From Falciphora oryzae (taxonomy: Eukaryota; Ascomycota; Sordariomycetes; Magnaporthales; Magnaporthaceae), in NCBI GenBank assembly GCA_000733355.1, contig JNVV01000001.1, positions 1,696,423 through 1,760,422 of the forward strand: a stretch of 64,000 nucleotides of DNA. The letters are read 5' to 3'. This document shows, piece after piece, positions 54,779 through 64,000 of this stretch. A program made the position numbers and the translations under genes. The notes under the pieces are model-generated. The model did no database searches, was not told the origin of the DNA, and saw only the letters and a list, made by a program, of their open reading frames with translations. Within the stretch, counting starts at the first letter, position 1, and each line of letters starts with the position of its first letter.

Positions 54779-57700
54779 ATGGAGGGCGCGTTTACGCACC
54801 TCGGTAACCACCTCATATCTGATTCGGCTGCCGCGATCAAGGCCGGCGATACCGACGACCTGTCCACCATCGATCCTGACGAGGCCCTGCTGTATGGCAA
54901 GTACGGTGGCCGCGGCGGCCTGGGTAGCGCCCGCCGCCGTGGCGATGACGACGATAACGAGACAGAGGCCTACGACGATGAGGACGAGGAGAGTCTTGCC
55001 AGCGTCCCGGTTGAGGGCATGCGAGGCCTGAATCTGAAGGCCGCCGATGAGGAAAAAGAGCTCCCCGCCCACGCCTGCGCGTAGGTTTACCCTGTGCGCG
55101 CCCCATGCGTTGCTTGTGCTGGCTCGGCTCTGTCGGTGGCTGGCTGTCTCGTCCTGAAAGCGCTGACCTTGGCTGGCTGTCCTCGTCACTGTAGTTACTG
55201 CGGCATCCACTCCCCGGCATGTGTGGTGAAATGCCTGGGCTGCAAGAAGTGGTTCTGCAACTCGCGCGGCAACACGTCCTCGTCCCACATCATCAACCAC
55301 CTTGTTCGTGCCCGGCACAAGGAGGTGCAGCTGCACCCAGAGTCGACCCTTGGCGATACCATCCTGGAGTGCTACAACTGCGGAGTGCGCAATGTCTTTC
55401 TCCTGGGCTTCATTCCCGCCAAGTCTGATACGGTCGTCGTCTTGCTGTGCCGCCAGCCGTGCGCCGCAAACCCGTCGTCAAAGGATATGAGCTGGGATAT
55501 TTCGCGGTGGTCGCCGCTTCTCGACGAGCGGAACTTCCTGTCGTGGCTGGTCGCGGTGCCTAGTGACGCCGAGCAGCTTCGCGCCCGCCATCTCACCCCG
55601 CCCATGATCGCCAAGCTCGAGGAGCTGTGGAAGGAGGATGCCAATGCGACCGTGCAGGACCTCGAAAAGAACGACCAGATCGACGACGAGCCCCACCCCG
55701 TGCTCCTCAAATACGATGACCCGTACCACTACCAGAACATCTTTGGCCCCCTTGTCAAGATGGAGTCCGACTACGACAAGAAGCTGAAGGAGGCGCAGTC
55801 GGAGGACGGCCTGGTCGTGCGCTGGGACTATGGCCTGAACAACAAGCACCTCGCCAGCTTCATCCTTCCCAAGATTGAGTCTGGCGACGTCAAGCTGGCT
55901 GTCGGCGACGAGATGCGGCTCAAGTATAAGGGCGAGTTGCGTCCTCAGTGGGAAGGGGTGGGTTATGTGGTTAAGATTCCTAACAACCAATCTGACGAGG
56001 TCACGCTTGAGCTTCGCAAGTCTGGTAACGACAAGTCTGTGCCGACCGAGTGCACCCACAACTTCTCTGCCGACTACGTCTGGAAGGCTACCTCGTACGA
56101 CCGCATGCAGTTGGCCATGAGGAACTTCGCCGTGGACGAGATGAGTGTCAGCGGCTACATCTTCCACAAGCTCCTTGGTCATGAGGTTGCCGTCGCCCCG
56201 ATGAGGACCACCATGCCCAAGAAGTTTACCGCGCCCGGTCTCCCGGAGCTCAACGGCAGCCAGATCAGCGCCATCAAGGCAGTCCTCTCGACCCCGCTGA
56301 GCCTGATCCAGGGTCCCCCTGGCACGGGCAAGACGGTGACCTCAGCCACCATCATCTACCATCTGGCAAAGATGAACAACAGCCAGGTGCTCGTCTGCGC
56401 GCCCTCCAACGTTGCCGTCGACCAGCTGTGCGAGCGTGTCCACCGCACCGGCCTCAAGGTCGTGCGGCTCACCGCCAAGTCACGCGAGGACGTCGAGTCC
56501 TCGGTCAGCTTTCTGGCCCTGCACGAGCAGGTCCGCATGAACGACACCAACCCGGAGCTTGCCAAACTGCAGCAGCTCAAGAGCGAGCTGGGCGAGCTGT
56601 CCAGCCAGGACGAGAAGAAGTTCAAGCAGCTGACCAAGGCCGCCGAGCGCGAGATCCTTGGCAATGCCGACGTGGTGTGCTGCACCTGTGTGGGCGCTGG
56701 CGACCCCCGGCTGGCCAAGATGAAGTTCCGAAACGTGCTCATCGACGAATCGACGCAGTCCGCCGAGCCCGAGTGCATGATCCCGCTGGTGCTCGGGTGC
56801 AAGCAGGTTGTCCTGGTTGGTGACCACAAGCAACTGGGCCCGGTCATCATGAACAAGAAGGCAGCCAAAGCTGGCCTCAACCAGTCCCTGTTTGAGCGGC
56901 TGGTCAAGCTCAATCTGACGCCGATTCGCCTTAATGTTCAGTACCGAATGCATCCCTGCCTGTCCGAGTTTCCCTCCAACATGTTCTACGAGGGATCGCT
57001 CCAGAACGGCGTTACCATCCAGCAGCGGCTTCGGCGGGATGTCGACTTCCCCTGGCCTGTTGGCGATATGCCCATGATGTTCTGGTCCAACCTCGGCAAC
57101 GAGGAGATCTCAGCCTCGGGAACTTCGTATCTGAACCGCACCGAGGCGTCTAATGTCGAGAAGATTGTCACGCGATTCTTCAAGGCTGGCGTGAAGCCCG
57201 GCGATATCGGAGTCATCACGCCGTACGAGGGTCAGCGCAGCTACATCGTGAGCACTATGCAGAACACGGGAACATTCAAGAAAGAGAGCTACAAGGAGGT
57301 TGAGGTGGCCTCGGTCGACGCCTTCCAGGGACGTGAGAAGGACTTTATCGTGCTTTCTTGCGTCCGCTCCAACGAGAACCAGGGCATTGGTTTCTTGTCG
57401 GACCCGCGCCGTCTCAACGTGGCCCTCACACGCGCCAAGTATGGCGTTGTCATCATCGGCAACCCCAAGGTCCTCTCCAAGCATGAACTCTGGCATCATC
57501 TCCTGGTCCATTTCCGCGATCGCAAGTGCCTTGTCGATGGACCCCTGACCAACCTGCAGACTTCTCTGCTACAGTTTGGCAGGCCGAGACAGAGCTTTCG
57601 TCCCGCTCGCTTCACGCAGCAGAACCAGCAGTACGCGCCCAGCAATGCGGGCTTCACCAACAACGGTCGGTACGCAGGTGCCGGTCTCAACGGGTCCACT

Positions 57701-58186
57701 CGCGACTTCGACTCGGGCTCCATCATGTCGTACATCCCAGACGATGTGTCATCGATCCACAGTTCGGCCCTGGGTGGCGCTGGCCTCGCTTCTGCCTATC
57801 CGGCCATGTTCTCGAGCTTCAACCCCGAGCAGTGGCCTGGTCTCCCGGGTGTGCACGCAACGGGCCGCTCCGGCGCCCGCAACCGTGGCAGAGGAGCCGA
57901 GAGCATCGCGGGCGAGAGCGTGGCGAACTCGGAGTTTACAGACGCCAGCGCTAGCGTGATTGGTGCTAAGGGGGTCGGCCAGGGCGGTGCCAGCCTCGGA
58001 GCGGGCCTGCACGATGCCATGGGCACTGGGCGACCTACGTCGTACAGTCACAGCGACCGTCTAAGGCAATATGTCGAGAGCGGCGGGCGCATGGGACCTA
58101 ACAATGGGTACCGGCGATACGACGACGACCAGCAGAGCATCAGCACTGCGTTTGCAAGCCAGATCGGTGGCTCCGGGTACGACTGA
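54779..58186 (+). CDS. upf1: UPF1/NAM7 RNA helicase of nonsense-mediated decay
   Basis: Superfamily 1B ATP-dependent helicase central to nonsense-mediated mRNA decay. Model: 54779-55080 and 55195-58186; 1097 aa. N-terminal acidic segment ([16 protein letters not shown]), then the Cys/His zinc domain that binds UPF2 (about 99-175: [55 protein letters not shown]), interrupted by the intron after Ala101. A 1B domain follows, then the helicase core: Walker A GPPGTGKT (474-481), [12 protein letters not shown], motif II LIDEST (Asp618, Glu619), [51 protein letters not shown] and [13 protein letters not shown]. The C-terminal 170 residues are disordered and Gly/Ser-rich with some Ser-Gln sites, like the regulatory tails of other UPF1 proteins. 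Confidence 0.97.
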
Positions 58187-60256
58187 GCGATGACAACACG
58201 AAGGCATTGTGCCAGTTGAGAGAGATACAGGGAAGAAAGTTATCCTCTTCGACACCAAGAGCTACACGCGCTTGCTCTGAAGCGGACAGAGCTTGCTTCC
58301 TGCCATCCCTACCCTTGGGGAATCGATAAGTCAACAATGCAGAGACGTCCAGCTACCCAGCCAGGCAGGCCTTGGGGCCTCAGGTGGGCCACTCGTCCAC
58401 CACCATTCACCTCGGTCACGAGAGGCAAACTGCCGTCCCGTCTGCGGTCGAACCTTTGGGCGCCCCGGTGCTGTGCTCTCACCCAAGCTTATGCGACGTC
58501 TCAAACTCTATCCTCTGAGCCCAGCTTACCATGAGGGCTGAAGTCGCCGCTGGCGCCTTGAGGCTGCACCCCTACGACGAACAATTTTTATATGCGGCAA
58601 TCCAAGAGACGCACAAGCAAGGTAGTCCACCTCCGGAGTTCGACGTTGATATGCCCAGAGAGATTCCGGGCTCATGTTTGCCTTTCCCCCAGATTGTCGA
58701 AGAAAGCGTGTTCAAACAAGTCGATGCTGGAGGTGTCAATGGCGAGTGGGCCGACGGACTGGTGGTTTTGGTGTGAGGTCAAAGAACTTCGAATGGTGGA
58801 CGAGGGGACTACAAAGTTCCCGAGCGCCACGGCCGCTCTTTTGTGCATGGGGGAATGGCTGTCGCCTTTGCTGTTTCTCCTCCATCTGCAGCCAGGAATC
58901 TGTCATGCAGTCATTCATTCTATTGAGGTGACCGCACACGCCTTCGCACCACATCACCTGGACCTAATTGCCTGCCCCCTGGGAAGGCGTCCATCTCAGC
59001 GGCTCACTGTCCCTATGGCAATCATTTCTTCTTCATTCTCGTTACTTGTGCTTTATACTGTACCCCCAACACTCGTTCCCAAGCAAGGCATCCAGATTCT
59101 GAACTGGCTCTTGTTGCCCTGTGCCGGCCTCGCCGACATGAATTGTCAGTCATTACCGCATGCAATAAAACAAAACATACCGAAAAGCAAATAAAACAAC
59201 GGTGTTTGATAGAGGAACATGTCTCGCTTTTGCCGTCGGGGTTTTACGTGGTGTCAACGGGAAGTCCCTTGGCACAGGGGCCAGGGTCAGGGCTTTAGCG
59301 CTGGCAAAAAGCGACGGCGCCAATCAGAACCCGCAGGAGTTGGTAATTGGAAACCTCCGTAACCCTGGTTGAGTGCCGAGGTGTTGAATCTGCTCATTGC
59401 GAACCATTGGGAGGTCCAATTCGCGCAGCTGGCAAAAAGAGCCAAGACCCAGGCGCAGCAAGGATCGGGCCCATAAACGGGGACCCCAGCCCTGTTCGTT
59501 GCAACCCTTGCTCCTCATTGTGACCTCCGCCCACCACTCTGCGGCGGCGGCGAGCCCATGACCTCATGCAGCGGTGAAACTCGCGGCGGCAGGGAAACGG
59601 GGCCGGGATGTGGCGCTGCCTTGGAAGACAGCGCAGCCAGCTCGACGAGTTTGGCGGGCAAATCAGAGCCTTTCAGGTGCCACGGTTGCGTGCGTGGCGG
59701 GAGTGGCGGGGCATCACGAACAAGAACGGGACAGCGACAGACAGAAGAAAGATGCCCGCTCAGCTTGCTTTTTGGAGCAGCAGAGGAGGGGTTGGAATCC
59801 ATTCGATTCGCCCGTCTGTGCTGCAGCCGCTAGCCAGCCACCGCGGCCTGGAAGGAGTGGGTTTGGACGATGTTTGAAGGTGCTGGCGCGTGCTGTGATT
59901 GACTTGAGCGGGCCTGCTTCCAGGCCTTGAGCACCCCAGCCAGCCGATCCCTTGAGCCGTGCCTGATGTCGTCGGGGCCTCTTTCTCCGCCACGCCGTTT
60001 CAAAATCCTCTCCCTGCCGCCCTCTTCAGCGTCCGCGCCGCCTTCTCGTCGTGCTCACCCTGACTTGGGCAGCAACCACTACTCAACCCAACCCAGTCCA
60101 TTCAGCCGCATACACTGATTGATTGCTGAGCAGCCCGCCCGCTTCCTCGAGAGTGAAGCTCAACCGTCGAGCAACCCAACCACCCGACTCTAATACTCCT
60201 TCCCACCAGACCACCCTAGCCTTGCCCCTCCTAGTCCGCTGCTGCTTGCTTCGACT
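58187..60256. other. Long intergenic region UPF1/AhpC-like gene
   Basis: About 2.1 kb between the UPF1 stop and the next + strand start. The last 250 bp are CT-rich, as in fungal 5' leaders. Frames near 58.3-59.2 kb and 59.5-59.9 kb lack recognisable domains. Confidence 0.55.
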
Positions 60257-61958
60257 ATGACGACAGCGGCTGAACCGCAACCGGCCGCCGCTGCCGCCGC
60301 CGCAGACCCCGCTCCCGCGGTTGTGGAGGATCCTGTGACACCAGCTGCAAAGGAGACCGTCGCCACGACCGCTCCTGGCACCGAGGCCGCTGTCGCCGCT
60401 GTGCCAGCAGAGGCGGGAGTACCGACAACAGCACCGCCTGCTGCTGCTTCTGCACCACCGCCACCCGCACCACAGAACGCGCCCGCTGAGGACTCGACCG
60501 CCTCCGCCGCCGCCGCAGCAGCCTCCGCTGCTCCAGAAGCACCAGCTCCGACTGCAGCACCAGCCGTCGCCCCGGTGACCGCCGAGAAGAAGCCGGATGG
60601 CGAGAAGGTCGAGAGGCCTACGGCGGCAGTGCCCGCCTCACAGCAACCAGGCAAAGACGGTATCGATGAGATCAACCCGCACGACTTCAGCGGCGAGGTG
60701 CAGAGCAACAACGACCTACCTTCAGCCACGACGCTGCGAAAGATCGAGAACTACACGGTGCTGGATCGCCACGGCAAATCGCACACTTTCCGCAGCCTAT
60801 ACACCGGCCGCAACGTCGCCCGCCGCGTCCTGGTCATCTTTGTGCGACATTTCTTCTGCGGAGTGAGTTCTTCTCTCCCTCTTCGTTCCTAGTCCAGCCT
60901 TGATTTGGCTTCTGACCATCGCCGTTCCTTGCTCCCGACAGAACTGCCAGGAATATCTCCGTACCCTTTCGGCCTCCATCACTCCCGAGGCCCTCCTGCA
61001 GCTTCCCATCTCCACCTTTATCGCCGTCGTGGGCTGCGGCGACCCGGGCCTGATCGACATGTACGTGCGCGAGACGGGCTGCCCGTTCCCCGTGTATGCC
61101 GACCCGACGCGCCGGCTGTACGACGAGCTAGGCATGGTGCGCACCCTCGCCATGGGCCAGCGTCCCGCATACATGCGCAAGTCGATGCTGCTCTCGGCCC
61201 TCAGCAGCGTCGCCCAGGGCCTCCGCCAGGTGCCCTCGGGCAAGGCCACAAAGGCGGGAGACCACCGCCAGATTGGCGGCGAGTTCCTGTTCGAGCCCCT
61301 GACCGTCCACACACCTGCTCCCGTCGAGGACGACCTCGACCGCCGCATCGGAGAGCACCAGCTCCACGGCAGCAGCATCACCCGTCAGACCATCGGCGAG
61401 GGCCTTTCCCTTGGGGAAGAGCCAGGGACTGTCGTTTCCAAAAAGGGGAGCAGTAATGCCATGGCCTCACCGGCGCCGGCACCAGCACCAGCACCAGCAC
61501 CAGCAGAAACAACGACGACAGCGCCGCCCGCAGCAGCACCCGCCGAAACGACGACGATATCCAACGGAGCGACGGCGACCAACACTACGAGGGAAACCAA
61601 CGGCAACACCCCGCGGGGGAGCAGCGTTAGCGGCACCAGGCCGACGGTCCAGGTCCCCGTGCAGCACGACGGCGCAGACGAGGACGAGGGCTACGTCGAG
61701 GACAAGCAGGTGACGTGGTGCCACCGGATGCGCACGACACGCGACCACGCCGAGATCCCCGAGCTGATGGAGGTGCTCGGCCTCGACGGCCAGGGCGTGC
61801 CCATCAAGGACAATAAGCGCTGGTCGCGCGCCCTCGAAACCCGCAAGGGCACCGGCTTCAGCATGGCCAGCCAGATGAGCGCCATCAGCAGCAGCCGCGG
61901 CAGTGGCAGCATCAAGAGCTTCGACGCCGCCGCTCCTGTGGCTAGCGGGAAGGCCTAA
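60257..61958 (+). CDS. Thioredoxin-fold AhpC/TSA-like (PRXL2-type) protein
   Basis: Peroxiredoxin-like 2/AAED family protein of unknown physiological substrate. Model: 60257-60862 and 60942-61958; 540 aa. Residues 1-125 are an Ala/Pro/Thr low-complexity leader. The thioredoxin fold begins near 160 (ENYTVLDRHGKSHTFRSLYTGRNVARRVLVIFVRHFFCG). The spliced redox motif is FFCGNCQEYL, a CxxC pair (C201, C204); the 79-nt intron falls exactly between Gly202 and Asn203. The fold continues with STFIAVVGCGDPGLIDMYVRETGCPFPVYADPTRRLYDELGM, MLLSALSSVAQGLRQVPSGKATKAGDHRQIGGEFLFEP and HTPAPVEDDLDRRIGEHQL. The C-terminal 170 residues are low complexity apart from VTWCHRMRTTRDHAEIPELMEVLGLDG. Family relatives are predicted antioxidant or redox proteins; activity here is unproven. 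Confidence 0.88.
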
Positions 61959-62725
61959 TGGGGAGGATGTCTCGGTAGTGCGTGTGAGAGGGGTAATTGG
62001 GTGGTGCGGAAGGCCCGGAGAATGTTTTTAGGGTGTTGGTGCCCACATAAAGCCAGCACGCTGTTGCCTGCGCCGCGTGCCTGCGTCTTCGTTTGGCGAC
62101 GGTGGGTGTGTGTTACCGGCAGAGAACGTCGGTTCCGGCGCTTTAATCCCTCGGCAGTGCCGTCACCCGCCACGCCACTCCTTGGTTTGCTATTGAGGTG
62201 TCTTGGGCATTGTTACACGGCGTCATGCAAAGCTTTTACCCGCTGCGTTTGTCTGTCTCGGCCCATCCATGGCCGCCAGAATCGGTCGAGGCGCTGACAT
62301 TCACCTTGGATATCTGGACTTCTAGGCGTGGGGGAAGATGAGGAAGGAGGAGACCAGAAAGATGTAAGATGACTGGTGAGGTATTTCGGACAACAAAGTT
62401 GCTCACAATCTCTGTACTTATTTCTAGTTAGCTATCCATCTATACCCGGCGATTCATTCTGACGCTCAGCAACATCAAATTGGTTTACAGTATTTGGCGT
62501 GCGTGTGCCCTTGCCTGTATCAGAAGAAGAAGAAAAAAGGGTGTTGATTCTCATTACGGATACCATCACAAATCTTCTAAGTAGGTAGATAGCGATCTTG
62601 GGAACGAAGCCGCCAGGAGCTTTCTGACGAGCTTCGCTTCAAGGGGCGTTGCTGGATAAGCATGCCGTGCTAAGAACTATTTCTCATGATATAATCATTA
62701 CAACTCAGGCTCGCAGCCGGTCAAC
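61959..62725. other. Convergent intergenic region
   Basis: About 770 bp between the AhpC-like stop and the sedolisin stop. No gene or marked repeat. Confidence 0.6.
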
Positions 62726-64000
62726 TTAGCTCTGCCCGATCTTGGCCATCTGCACGCCGGGGCTGCTGAGCTCGAGCAGCTTGTCGAAGAGGGGCGTGCC
62801 GAGGCCGGTGACGGGGTCCCAACCCACCGTCGCGTTCCACGATGCGAACGGCACCTTGGGAGACGGCTGGCCAGTCCGCGCCCTGCCGGCACAGCCACGA
62901 GAGCCGCCAAGAGTGATGCTGTGAATCGAGAGAAGAGAGATATTAGCCACGAGACAGACAGACACATGTGCATAGACGAAACCAAATGTTTGGACCACTT
63001 ACTCAGACAGCCCCTTGAATCCCGTCTCGTACAGCCACGGGTTGATGAAGCCCATCGGGGGCTTGCCGGCCTGGAGGCGGGCGCTGTTGAGCAGGGAGAA
63101 GATGCCGGCCACGACGGGCGCCGAGGCGCTGGTGCCGCCAATCAGCATGTCGGCGCCGCCGTCGAAGACGTGGTACTGGTACGCCTGGGCGGCGATGTCC
63201 GGGAAGCCCCTGCCGGCCGGGTTGTAGAGCCCCGCCCACCGGCCGCCCAGGATGCCGAGGTACTTGGTCACGGCGGCGTCCTGGTAGCTTGGGCGCGCGA
63301 AGATGTCCGAGAAGCCTCCTCCGGCTAGCGCGGCCGCCGTCTCCGGGGCGACATATCTAGTGCCGCCGACAGCGGTGACGTAGGGGCACGCACTATAAGG
63401 ATATTATCTCCAGGTGTTAGTGGCCAAGAAAACGAAAGGAGAGGCCGGTACAAGTACAGCTCACCAGCACGAGCCAGGAGAGAGGTGGACTTACGCCGGG
63501 AAAGTGGGCAGAAAGCGGGTGGTGTTCTTGCCATCGTTCGTCTGGCAGCTCCTACCTGGACCATCGCTGTGAGGAGAGAGAGAGAGAGACAGATCTGTTA
63601 GCGTCCAGAGGCATCCATCGCGAAAGCGCAAAAGATCTGCCATTGGCGGCCAGTAGAGGGTGTACGACTCACTCTCCAGATGAGAAGAACACCGACACAC
63701 CGCGAGCGCCCAGCTCGCCAAACATGTTGCACACCTTGATGGCAAACGCGCGCGGCACCGACTGCTCGTCCTCGCCGTACGACGTGGTCAAGGTCTGCGG
63801 CAGCTCACTGTCCGGGAGCTTCGTCATGAACTCGAGGAAGTCGAGGTACGGCTCGTTCGAGATGTCGTTGGGGTCCGGCTGGTCCAGCTCGGGAACCAGA
63901 GGCCCCCGGCCGCCCGTCGAGTAGTAGGCAATGTTGGTCTTGTACGACATTGCCATGCCGTACTGGATATCCAGATTTGCCTCGCCAGAATCCAGTCTCG
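62726..64000 (-). CDS. Sedolisin (S53) / tripeptidyl-peptidase, 5' part outside window
   Basis: Partial secreted acid serine-carboxyl peptidase of family S53. Model (- strand): from beyond 64000 to 63673, then 63566-63495, 63392-63003, 62918-62726. The prodomain and signal peptide are beyond the edge. The visible part has all catalytic elements: Glu and Asp in [10 protein letters not shown] (codons 63983-63981 and 63971-63969), the oxyanion Asp in FFSSGDDGPG, assembled across the first visible intron, and the catalytic Ser in [15 protein letters not shown]. Conserved [28 protein letters not shown] and [11 protein letters not shown] are present, as are the C-terminal calcium-site residues ([13 protein letters not shown] and [19 protein letters not shown]). 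The intron between the first two visible exons carries a GA microsatellite (63573-63591). Whether it is an endo- or tripeptidyl-peptidase cannot be decided without the N-terminus. Confidence 0.93.

Noticed and set aside
1..64000. CRISPR arrays, insertion sequences, bacterial operons, riboswitches
   Set aside because: No spaced direct repeats, transposase or reverse-transcriptase domains, Shine-Dalgarno organisation or recognisable aptamer; the DNA is plainly eukaryotic.

Overview
The window is nuclear DNA from a filamentous ascomycete (Pezizomycotina, most likely a Sordariomycete). The evidence is: genes split by short 50-260 bp GT-AG introns with GTRAGT-type donors; GC-rich coding sequence; intergenic spaces of 0.5-3 kb full of poly(dA:dT) tracts; an intron-containing tRNA-Leu(CAA); and a gene set typical of this group (secreted GH3 beta-glucosidase, sedolisin, pepsin-like protein, Barentsz, a four-ZZ NBR1). 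I could not assign a species.

I support 21 protein-coding genes and one tRNA. Exon-intron models were built by hand; nearly every junction restores a family-typical protein. In order: LST8 (+), SCY1 pseudokinase (-), an unrecognised Cys/His-motif protein (+), GH3 beta-glucosidase (-), mitochondrial aconitase-2/homocitrate dehydratase (-), RAD52 (-), STS1/Cut8 (-), NOP13 (+), NBR1 (-), CofD-like protein (-), Barentsz/CASC3-like protein (-), tRNA-Leu(CAA) (+), degenerate pepsin-like protein (-), aminodeoxychorismate lyase (-), TOM70 (+), syntaxin SSO1 (-), IMP4 (-), UPF1 (+), thioredoxin-fold AhpC/TSA-like protein (+), sedolisin (-, 5' part outside the window).

Most genes are core housekeeping: TOR signalling (LST8), Golgi/tRNA trafficking (SCY1), recombination (RAD52), nuclear proteasome tethering (STS1), ribosome biogenesis (NOP13, IMP4), selective autophagy (NBR1), mRNA surveillance (Barentsz and UPF1), mitochondrial import (TOM70), exocytosis (SSO1), folate and lysine biosynthesis (ABZ2-type, ACO2-type). 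Secreted degradative enzymes (GH3, sedolisin) are interspersed. There is no operon, biosynthetic cluster, CRISPR array or intact transposon.

The most unusual item is the pepsin-like gene at 42.9-44.4 kb. Its frame and introns are intact, but it has lost the first catalytic Asp, the second DTG motif and the flap Tyr, so it looks like a maintained pseudoprotease. Other points of interest are the unrecognised protein at 8.3 kb, the low-complexity insertion inside RRM2 of NOP13, an 18-nt microexon in the CofD-like gene with 6-nt and 8-nt first exons in IMP4 and RAD52, two strong inverted repeats at 15.9 kb, and the poly(A/T) and CCTAGGTA intergenic repeats.
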